DNA of 64,000 nt from Bactericera cockerelli (Eukaryota > Arthropoda > Insecta > Hemiptera > Triozidae), in assembly GCA_024516035.1 (NCBI GenBank), contig CM044956.1, forward strand, positions 27,377,101-27,441,100, written 5' to 3'. Under the pieces are notes generated by a model that searched no databases, was not told the origin of the DNA, and saw only the letters and a list, made by a program, of their open reading frames with translations. Below are positions 44,498 to 54,703 of the stretch, in pieces. Both the position numbers and the translations under genes were made by a program. The number at the start of each line of letters is the position of its first letter. Position 1 is the first letter of the stretch.

Positions 44498-46018
44498 CTA
44501 CTCCTGGGGGGGAGAGGCTTCTTCAAATTTAGAAGGCTCATCTCCAGTAGCTGTTTTATCTCTTGCTTCATCTTCATTTACAATTTCAGTGGTATCCATT
44601 GGGGAATCAATATTAGGTATAGGACTATTTATAATTGGATCTTCAGTCTTTTCATGTGTATTATTATGAGGAACAGATTTTTGGGATTGAGAAAAATCAA
44701 TTGTAGAAGAGTAGATCTTCTTTAATTTATTGATTACTGGATTCTTAAGAGGGGAAGATTGTGCATAGCTATGTTCAGAAAGTTTATTATCAATAGAGGA
44801 AATGGTATTTTTGTTAAGACAAACACCATTGGGTCCTTTGTATTGGTCCACATTGATGAGTTGTTCTTTTATAATATTTGATTGAAAATTTGGAAGATGC
44901 TTTTGAGGAGGAAAGGATTTTTTCTTAGGGATCCTGTTGCTGCTGGGAGGAGCTCTCCTCTTGTGGGTTTCATAGGTATTTGGACTGAAGTCATAGATAT
45001 TCATGGAGCAGGAAGGAAGGGAAGGAGAATTTACAGCAGAAGTTAGAGGAACTACTAGACTTGGGATAGTAGGAGATTTGGATTGGTTGGACTGGAAATT
45101 ATTGCGAAGAGTAGGAAAGTTTTGTTGATCAAGCCTTGATTGCACTTTAGAAGAGAAGGATTTGGCATTTTTTCTAGGGAATATGATTGCTGCTTCTTGA
45201 AAGCAAAGAGGTTGTACCATCATTATCTTTTTGATGTCACATTGTCTGATGTATTCTGGGCAATCTTTCTTGGAAATAGGAGAATGATTACCACGGCAAT
45301 GTAGACATGAAGGAGTTGATTTTTGACAGTTGTGGGAAGTGGAGTTAGACATGGATTCAGAGCAATTTTTACATTTTTGTTCACTATTACATTTTTTGCT
45401 AGAGTGACCAAATTGAAGGCAGTTAAAACATTGCATTACATTTTGAATGTATGGTTCAATTTCACCTCTTACATGAAATAAGTAAATGTAAGAAGGGAGG
45501 GATTGACCTTCAATCATCAGTTTTACTGTATTGCTTGGGACATATTTACTTTCTCCAACTTCATTGGGTACTCGGCGATTAAGCCTTTGTACTCCAACTA
45601 CATTGAAATTGCGAGCATCAATATTTTCTAGTATTTCATCATCAGCGAAGTCAGGATCGATATCTTTTAAAATTGCAAATTTGTATAGGTAATTAGCAGG
45701 AATATAGACATTGTATGTCTTTAGGATTTCAGGATTGGAAGCCAATGTATTGGCATCAGCACAGGAATTACAGCTTACCACAATTTTAGATCTGGTTATA
45801 CAATTGAATTGAGGTATACTTGATGAAGGAAGGATAGTGGTTACCATTTGTCCAACTTTAAATTTGCATAAGTAGGGGTATTTCACATTAGGTTGTTTCT
45901 TGGTTTCAAAAATAACTTTATATTGTTCATATTTGACATCTTTATTGTATAAGGAGATTGGTTTAGGCACTTCATTGTCATTGGGCTGGGGGCATTTGCC
46001 CCCAGAGTTATCACCCAT
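44498..46018 (-). CDS. LINE ORF1: gag-like nucleic-acid-binding protein
   Basis: A 506-residue open frame. An N-terminal region of about 190 residues (with YIPANYLYKFAILKDID) resembles the gag domain of insect LINEs. Three zinc knuckles follow at about 197-258: CFNCLQFGHSSKKC, CKNCSESMSNSTSHNC and CLHCRGNHSPISKKDC. The C-terminal half is rich in Ser, Pro, Asn and Lys. It would bind the element RNA in the retrotransposition particle. No stop or frameshift; ORF2 follows 65 bases downstream. Confidence 0.92.
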   Translation of the reverse strand: MGDNSGGKCPQPNDNEVPKPISLYNKDVKYEQYKVIFETKKQPNVKYPYLCKFKVGQMVTTILPSSSIPQFNCITRSKIVVSCNSCADANTLASNPEILKTYNVYIPANYLYKFAILKDIDPDFADDEILENIDARNFNVVGVQRLNRRVPNEVGESKYVPSNTVKLMIEGQSLPSYIYLFHVRGEIEPYIQNVMQCFNCLQFGHSSKKCNSEQKCKNCSESMSNSTSHNCQKSTPSCLHCRGNHSPISKKDCPEYIRQCDIKKIMMVQPLCFQEAAIIFPRKNAKSFSSKVQSRLDQQNFPTLRNNFQSNQSKSPTIPSLVVPLTSAVNSPSLPSCSMNIYDFSPNTYETHKRRAPPSSNRIPKKKSFPPQKHLPNFQSNIIKEQLINVDQYKGPNGVCLNKNTISSIDNKLSEHSYAQSSPLKNPVINKLKKIYSSTIDFSQSQKSVPHNNTHEKTEDPIINSPIPNIDSPMDTTEIVNEDEARDKTATGDEPSKFEEASPPQE

Positions 46019-46261
46019 TTTGGGTTGTTTTAAATGTTCTAAGATTATAATTCACATTTTAGTTGAAAAATGGCCCGCACAGAAAGAGAAAGAACTATTT
46101 TATTATACACAGGAACACGATTCGAAACAGTAAAGGTTCTAACAATTTTACGAAAGACTCGAAATTTTAGTTAGTTTTCTTTTTAGTCTATTCAAATTTC
46201 AGAATTCACTCGATTTTGAAAATGTTTTGCAAATTTTACTTTCAATTTCCGGTGTTGCCAC

Positions 46262-46510
46262 AGGGTATTGGATCTCGTTCCGAGACGGTTCGGAGAACAT
46301 GTACTCGGGACGAGTTAGCTCGGATCTTGTCCCGAGTTAGCTCCGGCATAGATCCGGGATAGGTTCCGAGTAAGTTGGTTAAACATTCTCCGGGAGAGTT
46401 CCAATCCGTTCCCGCAGTACTCCCAGAGAAAGATGTTTCCGAGCACGCTGTTTTTACTCTCTCGTATCAATCTCCGAGACTACTATATCGGAGTTAGTAG
46501 ATCAGAGACA
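46262..46510. repeat. Right subterminal CTCGG/CCGAG-rich zone
   Basis: Repeated words ttccgagacggttcggagaa, gtcccgagttagctc and tccgagtaagttgg next to the right end of transposon B. It mirrors 37036-37345 but is more diverged. Confidence 0.75.
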
Positions 46511-46658
46511 CCTTTTTGTTTAAGGGGTATGCAAGACTTCAAAATGTTGCAGAGTCTTTTAAGGTGTAATTCCGATCCTAGCGACCGCGACCATTTTGCT
46601 GCTTAAAGTCGCTCCTACCAGTCGCGCAACCCGGTCGCGTGCTTTGGTAAGTACTAGA

Positions 46659-46898
46659 GTACGAGACTATTGATGAAGAAATAGCAGACAGAAGTTTGAC
46701 CAAATTTTCAAACCACCTCTACAATTTAAATGCAGAGACGGTTGGCCTGGCCTTCTTTGACGCCACGATTCCTGACGAAGAAAAATCCAGAATGGCAGAG
46801 AAGATACGCTCACACAGACACCAGACAAACACACACACCACACACTTTCTAGGACTCTCTTTTTCCCCCGCGGCTGGCGCCCCAGTTAGAATATAATA
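46659..46898 (+). pseudogene. Transposon A coding remnant, C-terminal part
   Basis: ETIDEEIADRSLTKFSNHL followed by ETVGLAFFDATIPDEEKSR. From memory this is the C-terminal pattern (hydrophobic plus LSEEL/LFD-like block) of the same invertebrate transposon proteins as the remnant at 36755-36969. The frame stops near 46896. An upstream stop and the transposon B insertion separate it from the N-terminal piece. Confidence 0.42.
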
Positions 46899-47254
46899 AA
46901 ATCCTTTCGTATTGCCCATCTACAATATAAAATCAATACCAGTGCTGAGAAATCGAGATGAATGAGTGATTGACTGTTAACTTTGGCATTTATATATAGG
47001 TATAGATTTAAAGCAGAACATAGTTACCTACAAAAGTCGAAAAGAGAATGAATTGAAAATTTAGATTTCAAAAATATTTGTTTAGTTTGGATGAAAAGCT
47101 TTCTTAGAATATCCGGTAGAGGCGCTAGAGTTTTCGTTATCGGGTATCGTGGTGATGCGAAATGTAAAAAAATCTTCTTCCTACGAGACACGAAACCGAT
47201 AAACTTATCGTTATGGGGATTGATTATCGGGACCCGATAAGTAAATGCGAAATG

Positions 47255-49570
47255 TCTCTATTATTTCAAAGTTTCAACTTAAAATTACCAAAATTTTGGT
47301 CTCCGCACAGGGGAAGAACCCAAAACTGTTGATACGCACAGGAGAACATCTTGAGATAACGCCTATGGGCGTCATATGCATAGGTGAAGGATTTGGATAC
47401 AAAATTCATTTCACAGTAAAAGCTGCAATTTTTGTCCAATTGAACATACCCTAAAAATTTCAGTTCCATTCGACAAAAATTGCAGCTTTTATGGTAAAAA
47501 GAAATGTTAAAAAAATTGCTCGCGGTGAAATTTGAGCTCGGGATTAATGAAATTTAAATGTTCAGTTAGCAAGCGCCTTAGCCCACTTGGCTACGCTGAC
47601 TAACAGACTATAAGTAAACCGACTCGGAAATTTAGGTGAATGGTCCGACGCGCGAGTTAATGGTGCGTGGATTATCTGTTCGTTAATATTATTATTATTA
47701 TTATTTTTTTTTTCAATTTGTAAATTTGTTTCATTAAAATGCATGTCTATGCAAAATTTCATGTTTCTATGTCTTTTCAGTACGAAGATATTACGTCTTC
47801 TTAAAACCTTCTTCTTCAGGTCAGATCGAGCTCAAGGGTACCCAGATTTTTCTGGGTTGAGCTCAAGGGTCAGATTTTTCGCACCGTTGTTTGGATGGTC
47901 CGGACAACATAACAAACTTTCAGCTTGATAGTTTAAACCGTTCAAGAGTCATTGCTTGTGAGAGACGACTATAATCAATGCCAAATTCGTATGAAAAAAA
48001 AACCCTAAAAATTGTACACAAACCATACAGTACAGAGCGCCCAACACCTCACCATAGCCATATTTTTCTTTCTAACCAAAGTGGATTCAAATGGAATAAG
48101 ATGGACGAATTGGAAGAAAGTCATTTTTCTTTTGGAAAAAACTCAAGGAGGAGAAATCTTCTTCCAGTTTAGTTAACCAATATGGATTTTAAAAATTCTT
48201 GCTTCCATTTTTCTGGTTTAATTTTCATAGTTTATTTTCAAAAGTACCGGTAAATTTCAAATTTCCATCACCCAGTAAACCTTTCATGTTTAGTTATTTA
48301 ATAACTACTTTTGCTATAAAATAACGTGTTATTCGCATTTGGTATTAAGAACTGGAACACTGAGATCATATAACATAGAGGGAACCCGGTGTTTCAAGAT
48401 TTGCGTCCAGTAGGGTCCATCAGTTGATTTCAAAATCGGTGCCGGAGTTGTAGTAATTTTTCTCTCGCGAAGTAGTGGTTACTTAAACTACCTAATTCTT
48501 CTAAATTATAATACTTTTTTCATACTTATCTAATAGTTATTTTTGTCTTTGCTTCCTCTTTTACTTTCCCTATTTTCTACTTATTATGTAGTAACATAAT
48601 GTAATATAAAATTTGATATCTGACGTGAAAATTAAGGATGTTTCGTTATTCGCCACTGAATGAGGTAAACGAAAAATTCAAATTAATTGGACCAATCAGA
48701 GGCCGGGATTTGTTGAAAGAGGGACCTGTTCAAAGTTGGACGCAGAAATTTGTTCCATTCGAGATAGGTAAGGTTCCCTCTATGTTATATGATCTCAGTG
48801 AACTGGAAGAAACGTGTTTTTCTTTCACGAATGGTGGGGAAGCTAAACTTGGAAAAAATGGAAAAACCGAACCTGGAATTTTTTTTCAATCCAAAAGAAA
48901 AATGTGGCTCATGTAAGCGCTTGTGGCGTGCATCAGTGCATGGTGCGCACACAGATATCTTTGTTCTGTGGGTGCGCGTTGAAAGACGGTGCTGTTGATG
49001 TTAAAAGAAAAAATGTTTGAGAATTTGAAATCTGTCTGTTAGATCTTTTCTTGATCTTCTTCTTCTAGTATTTTATAAATTATACCAAAAATCTTCAATT
49101 TATACTAGAAATTATAATAGACCAGCAAATTAATACTAGATCTAGTGTCAATTATACTAGTATAACACTGGTCCTTGTATAACGGTAATGCAAGTGCCCT
49201 AGGAGGATTTTGTAACCATAGATTTATAGTTACTAACTGTCAAGTCAACTGTAAAAGATAAAGGCACTCCTGAGATCAAGATGTGTTAGGTGAGCATTCT
49301 TCAATAATTTTATTAAAATAATGTTTTATGGAAGAAAAAAAAAATGGTCTCAAAAAAGCACTTGCAGTTTTAACATAAGGCTGTTCTCTGGTCATTGATT
49401 GATTATTTCATTGTTGTTATTTTCTTTTCTAGTCGTATTGTTTAAATTTTTGTACTTTCACCATTGACAGTTTGTAATCATACTTTATTATGTTCTTGGT
49501 ATGTAATTATGTATACTTCATATGGGGTTTCCTGTAAATACAAGTACCATTGTAGTACAATTATTTATAG
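47255..49570. other. Intergenic, repeat-derived, no gene recognised
   Basis: A short inverted pair lies at 47415-47500 (aaaagctgcaatttttgtcc against ggacaaaaattgcagctttt-type text). A tRNA-like A box (TAGCCAAGTGGGCTAAGGCG, minus) lies near 47585. A repeat at 48057-48250 is shared with 5336-5530. An open frame at 48638-48916 with a donor-like GAGATAG/GTAAGG near 48767 could be a 5' exon, but it does not join the 50636 exon in frame. Confidence 0.4.
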
Positions 49571-50451
49571 AGGGTGAGCATAAAGTCTCACCCCACCCCC
49601 TGTATCTCCAGAATGGCTGAAAATACAAGAAAACGCAAAAACCCATATTCCTTAATATTTGGGGGGATTAATTTTCAGCCAAAAAAAAATTTGACTACAG
49701 GGCCCCAATCAGGCTGGGCATGGACCAACTTTTCAATCTTAGAATGGTATATCTTGTGCCATATTATTTTAGAGGTCTCATAGAGAGAAGTTCATTACAA
49801 CAAATTTCAGTGAGCTACGACTTACTGTTCTCGAGATACAGGGTCGGACGTCCTGTGTAATATCCATATATTTTGACCTATAACTCGTTGACCGTAAATT
49901 CCAGAAAAATGAAATTTGTTGATAATAACTCCTTATGGCAAGAACTTTCAAACAAGTTAAAATTTGATTTGTTTTTTCGTTAAAATTTTTTGGACTGTTC
50001 GTCCGGCTGGCTGACAAAACCGACCAGAAACTAATATCAACAGAGTATGTTGAGTTATACCTATTTCAACAGGGCTTGTCATAAGGACTTATTATCAACA
50101 AATTTCATTTTTCTATAATTTACAGTTAACGAGTTATAGGTCAAAATATATGGATATTACGCAGGACGTTCGACTCTGTATCTCAAGAACGGTAAGTTGT
50201 AGCTCACTGAAATTTGTTGTAATGAACTTCTCTCTATGAGACCTTTAAAACAATATGCCACAAGACATACCATTCTATTTAAGAATTTAAAGTTGGACCA
50301 TGCCCAGCCTGACTGGGGCCGTGTAGGCAAAAAAAAATTGGCTGAAAATCAATCCCCCAAAAATTAAGGAATACGGGTTTTTGCGTTTTCTTGTATTTTT
50401 AACCATTCTCGAGGTATGGGGGGTGGGGTGAGACTTTATGCTCACCCTGTA
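49571..50451. mobile_element. 881-bp palindromic element, ~390 bp arms
   Basis: Ends GAGGGTGAGCATAAAGTCTC and, as complement, CAGGGTGAGCATAAAGTCTC, each next to TA. Arms 49571-49965 and 50072-50451 match throughout (gagctacgacttactgttct against agaacggtaagttgtagctc; tcgttgaccgtaaattccag against ctataatttacagttaacga). The loop is about 105 bases. No ORF. Ends and TA fit a mariner-type MITE built as a near-perfect hairpin. It stops 185 bases before the RAP1-like exon. Confidence 0.85.
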
Positions 50452-50635
50452 TATTTAACCATAAAAAATCAAGCACATTTGTGGAAAGGCCAGGTTTTAA
50501 TTTATAGCTTTTTCATAAAAGAAAATTATGTCTTGCCTTGGAATTGATGATATACTGTGAAGTGATAATCTGTATTGAGCATAATTTGTGCATTGGGATT
50601 AATTAAAATGTGATTTTTATTTATTTATTTTTCAG

Positions 50636-52600
50636 ATGAGAAAAATGAAAAAAAGAGAATTCTTAGAACAGTATTTTGAGCTCATTCCCAGAACTTCTTT
50701 AATATCTAAAATGTCTCAAAGATTGAATGATACAAAAGAATATATTAAGACAAGATCTCATCATTCACTGTCAGAACCACTTCATCATTCACTTCCTAAA
50801 AAAAATGGTCACTCAAAATATTCTTCTCTGTCTACTTCAGATCTTCAATCCCTTAATGAAATGCAATCAGTAGAAGTTGTACTGACAAATTTGTTTGAAA
50901 GTAGTGGAACAGAAGACTATGATATAAATGCTCATTCAAGAATAAGTGAAAATCGTAGAAAAAGTAGTACCAGTTTAGATGATCTCATCATGGATTTAGA
51001 TTCATCTGATGAAAACCCTGAGTTCTCCAATAGTAAAATAATGAATAGCCATAAAAAGGAAAACCTAAATGATACCCAACTCCAATGGGGGAATACTTAT
51101 CCAATTAATACGCCAGACAAATGTGATACGGCAGAAATTATTATTAGTGCAGACAAAATTTCTCAGTCTCAAGAAATTTCTACAACTAATCATAGTGATG
51201 TGAGCCCTGAGAAAGATACACAAATGGTTTGGGAAGATATGTTTCAAAAGTTCAATAGTAATCAAACATCAAATGAAGAAAGACCTCAACAAGAAATGTC
51301 TATAGAAAAAGACAATGAAAGTACATTACAAGAGAGAAATAGAAATGCCCCAGAAAATGAAGGAACTTTCCACATTACCAAGCAACAAGAATCTACCATT
51401 ACAAATAACTTTTCTGATGAAGAGCTTCTTCAATACTTGTGCTACCACAGTTTTGAACTGCTAGATTTTAAAAATGATGAAATATGGTACCAGCTAGGCT
51501 TGAATAAAAACTTCAATAAAGAATCCTGTCAATTTTATAAACAGAGATTCTTTAATCATATTATTAAATGTGCTGATAGTTATCACATACCATCTTATTT
51601 TTCAAGTTATTTAAAGAAAAATTACAATGATAATAAATCTTTTACTCCCAACAAGTCAATGAAAGGCACAACTATTTCACCAAGTTCAAATAAAACCAGT
51701 TGTTATCCTAGGAGTAAACAGACAACAAGAAAAAATGAATCAGATGAGCAGTCAGTTATTCATGATGAAGATATAAGTACAGAACCTTTGTCTTGTAGCT
51801 GTAAAACCAAATTTAGTAGTAGTTCTGAAATGAAAAGTAAAAAAATTGGTTCATACTTGTCAAAAAATAGTACTAACAGATCTCAATTTGAAAATCAGAA
51901 CAAACATGACAAGAAGAGAAGAAAAATGGCTTCCCAATTGATGTTCTCTGAATCAAGTGAAGAGTCTGATGGAAGTATTGATGACTGCAATCCTTTTAAA
52001 AAATGTGCTAAGTTGTCTCTACTAGGAAATAAACCAACACTTAGTGAAAGTATAAAACCAAAAGCAAAACATTCTGAGAGAAATTTCCAACGGACACAAT
52101 CTAAAAACCATGTTGCTGAAACTTCACATTTGAAAATCAAACCAAAAGGTGACACAAAATTCAATATAGAAAATTCATTAAGTTCAGATAGTGATGGTCC
52201 ATTAAGTCCTGTTATTTTTCCAGCTGACCAGAGTCAATCAAAATTGAAAATAAAATCAGGTACACTGTCTTGTTCAGGTACTGCAGACCATTTTTTAGCT
52301 ACCCCATCTCCTTCCACACCAATTTTAAAATTGAAGTATACACAATCTAGAACTATTTACATGCACCATGAAAAGCAAAAAATCTTGGATTACTTGCAAT
52401 CAAAGAGTGCATTTTTGGATACCATTAAAGGAAATCTATTCTGGAAGGAAATGGAGGCATCTGGGGTGGTTCCTGATAGGAGTTGGCAGTCACTTAAAAA
52501 TCATTTCTTTAAATCTCTTGTACATGATCTTAGCCAGTATAGTTTGAATCCACCTTTTGAAGCCAAGTTAAAACGCTATAGTCAGAGAGTTAGTAAGTGA
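50636..52600 (+). CDS. RAP1/TERF2IP-like Myb protein, large exon
   Basis: A 654-residue open frame that starts right after a strong acceptor (TTTATTTTTCAG at 50624-50635), so it is probably an internal exon with its true start upstream, although ATG is its first codon. The C-terminal ~87 residues carry a Myb-type domain: EKQKILDYLQSKSAFLDTI, then KGNLFWKEMEASGVV and RSWQSLKNHFFKSL. The GN-x-x-W-x-x-ME...SWQSLK pattern is that of the Myb domain of RAP1 (TERF2IP), a telomere protein. A second, weaker Myb-like block lies at residues 261-330 (EELLQYLCYHSFELL, DEIWYQLGL, FYKQRFFNHI). The rest is Ser/Lys/Asn-rich and probably disordered. A consensus donor, GTTA/GTAAGT, lies at 52593, eight bases before the end, so the real protein may continue into a C-terminal exon. 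No BRCT or RCT domain was found. Confidence 0.6.
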   Translation: MRKMKKREFLEQYFELIPRTSLISKMSQRLNDTKEYIKTRSHHSLSEPLHHSLPKKNGHSKYSSLSTSDLQSLNEMQSVEVVLTNLFESSGTEDYDINAHSRISENRRKSSTSLDDLIMDLDSSDENPEFSNSKIMNSHKKENLNDTQLQWGNTYPINTPDKCDTAEIIISADKISQSQEISTTNHSDVSPEKDTQMVWEDMFQKFNSNQTSNEERPQQEMSIEKDNESTLQERNRNAPENEGTFHITKQQESTITNNFSDEELLQYLCYHSFELLDFKNDEIWYQLGLNKNFNKESCQFYKQRFFNHIIKCADSYHIPSYFSSYLKKNYNDNKSFTPNKSMKGTTISPSSNKTSCYPRSKQTTRKNESDEQSVIHDEDISTEPLSCSCKTKFSSSSEMKSKKIGSYLSKNSTNRSQFENQNKHDKKRRKMASQLMFSESSEESDGSIDDCNPFKKCAKLSLLGNKPTLSESIKPKAKHSERNFQRTQSKNHVAETSHLKIKPKGDTKFNIENSLSSDSDGPLSPVIFPADQSQSKLKIKSGTLSCSGTADHFLATPSPSTPILKLKYTQSRTIYMHHEKQKILDYLQSKSAFLDTIKGNLFWKEMEASGVVPDRSWQSLKNHFFKSLVHDLSQYSLNPPFEAKLKRYSQRVSK

Positions 52601-53883
52601 CCTTATAAATTTTCAGGTTGTAATTATTTAATTGGCAAATTTGTACTCATAGTGTCCATTACATTTCCTGGGTAATTATTTTTAATCAGTCAACTTCAAT
52701 TCATGTCTACCTTATATACCTCTACTTGAATTTTTTTATCATGAATATTTTTTTTTACACTGCCTTGGCCTTGTTCCACTAAGCTTTCTCACTCTCATAA
52801 TTGCCTAATCTCCCTTTCAAGGGCACTGTGACAGGGTTATTTGAAAGGGAGTTTTTGAGAGTGAGAGTGCTTTCTGGAATGAGGCCCAGATATCAAAACT
52901 TTATTAAAGAGTGTGAACATCACACGATTTTTACTTGAAATAAGGAGTATTTTTTTTTTTTTTTTTTTTGTATACTTGTACAAAAGATAAAATAATTTGA
53001 GAAATAAATAAAAACTGATATTTAAATCACTTGTAATTTATTAGTTTAGGACTAAAGCTTAATTTTAAGAGGTTTGAATTACCCAATATTAATTTTTTAT
53101 TCAGTTCTCTAATGGATCATTTCTCATAGATGGTTTATTTGTGACCCTATGACTCTTTCAAATACAGTGGAACTTTGATATACCTAACAAAACTGAAGAG
53201 AAACGCATTTTTTACATTATAAGAAGGTTTTTGTTAAATGAAGGTTTTGTGTTATAACATGGTTCAAATTGAACAAATTTTGCTATCTCAATGTTCTCTT
53301 CTTCCGCTCCTGGTTGATGGTAAATTTTAAAAAAGCACCACTTTTCAAACTCTGCATAGAAGATGAAAAGAATAACAGTCAGTTTTTGTCACGCGCATGC
53401 ATTGTACATAAAAAAGACTTATCATTGAAACATTTGACTTTGTTAAATAGAGGTTCTACTGGGTGTCTCATTTCTAACAAATAAGCACAATTACTAGGAA
53501 ATTATTGATTCTACAAAAAAATATTCTGACCAAATCTTCCTTAAACCTAGGGGGAAAACTTGTCTCGAGGTCACCCTTCTAAGTTAGAGTGAGGTCAACT
53601 TCACAAAATTTAAATGAAACCATATACAGAGAGGTTAAAAAAGTAAGTAGATCCGATAACCACATAATCCACATATATTATGACCATTTTGGGGGGGGGG
53701 GGGTCAACCCTAGAACAAAAGGTTCGAAAATGCTTTCTAACAGAGTGACACGCCCCTCAAATTGAAAAAATATATCAACTATTTTTAGTTATGCCTTACC
53801 TGTCTGAGCTATTAAGACTGGATAAAAAATTCACTCTCAATACGAGATGTCAGCTTTCTTTTGACGTGAAAAGCATACCCATT
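52601..53883. other. Region downstream of RAP1-like exon, no gene seen
   Basis: AATAAA at 53003-53008 could end the RAP1-like transcript. A 19-base homopolymer T run lies near 52951 and a 13-base G run near 53690. An open frame at 53269-53484 has no recognisable features. Confidence 0.4.
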
Positions 53884-54665
53884 CAGGGTGTCTACTGGTC
53901 AGGGAAATCCTGGAAAACCTGGAATTGTCAGGGAATTTTTCGAGACCAAAAAAGTCAGGGAAAAGTCAGGGAATTTTGTGAAAAAACACCATAAGTCAGG
54001 GAATTTTGGGAAAAACACCAAAAATCAGGGAATTTTTTTTTTCAAGAATCAATTTTGTCATGAAAATGATAAAAAAAAAAAAAAAAATCGCCTGCGGCGC
54101 CACTGTAATCCAGGCATTGTGATAATACTTCTTTGGTAAGAAACACAAAACACTCTTAACCACTTTTTGATAAGATTAACAAAATTTTAGCAGGTTTTTT
54201 TTTTCAGGGTTTTCCCTGAAAGTTCTTCAATTTTCTTTAGGGTTCCTATTTGTGTGTTGATTTATTACATTTGGTTTTAACTTTCCTTATCCTAATCAGG
54301 AAAGTATTGTATTCGGCGAAATTTAAAAAAAATATAAGAATATAATTTGTGTATTTCTTTTTTTTATCATTCCTAACACATTCTTGGTAGGAGCTACCGT
54401 TAGCGAACTTTTATCAAATTTACAAGAAAAGAATTGGTGATTTCTTAGCAATAAGGTAAGAAAAGTCTTGTGGTGATCACACTAGATTTTTTATTTGAAA
54501 AAAAAGCAAGGAGCTAAACATGTTTTCTAAAAGCAAGGAGCTAAACACGTTTTCTAAAAATATGACATGTCTAATTTGCATATTTACTATTATTTTAATA
54601 TGCATTACCTATTGTGTACTAATAATAAAATAGTAAGCAATTTGTACATAATATCCACTTATTTG

Positions 54666-54703
<38 letters not shown>

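Larger units (their letters stand above)
40384..46150 (-). mobile_element. Non-LTR retrotransposon with RNase H, apparently intact
   Basis: Two non-overlapping ORFs on the minus strand, gag-like (46018-44498) and EN-RT-RNase H (44432-40626), followed by an AT-rich 3' UTR (40625-40384) with a repeated gtataaataaaaatatacaa-type word. The element ends ATAAATGATAC without a long A tail. The 5' UTR is estimated to about 46150; no convincing target duplication was found. RNase H after RT places it with the I-like group of LINEs rather than with Jockey or L1 (family knowledge; clade not settled). Confidence 0.88.
37019..46527. mobile_element. Transposon B, CCCCTTAAACAAAAA inverted ends
   Basis: The 15-base ends CCCCTTAAACAAAAA (37019) and the complement at 46513-46527 are flanked by TA on both sides (37017-37018, 46528-46529). 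Subterminal zones on both sides are rich in CTCGG/CCGAG words. It splits the transposon A remnant. Its inside holds a LINE tail fragment, the duplicated segment copy 2 and the intact LINE. No transposase was recognised, so it is probably non-autonomous or its gene was lost. TA duplication suggests Tc1/mariner or another TA-targeting group. Confidence 0.65.
35777..47252. mobile_element. Transposon A, TTATCGGGACCCGATAA inverted ends
   Basis: The 17-base palindrome TTATCGGGACCCGATAA lies at 35789-35805 and at 47224-47240. Inward of both, the text is ATCCCCATAACGATAA as an inverted pair, and outward both begin ATTTCGCA as an inverted pair. So these are terminal inverted repeats about 11.5 kb apart. 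Its own interior is what remains after removing transposon B: about 2 kb with a decayed ORF at 36755-36969 and 46659-46898. Superfamily not determined. Confidence 0.62.

Noticed and set aside
48638..48916. Open frame with a donor-like site as the first exon of the RAP1-like gene
   Set aside because: Splicing 48767 to 50636 shifts the frame and hits a stop after about 14 codons, and the peptide shows no BRCT features.
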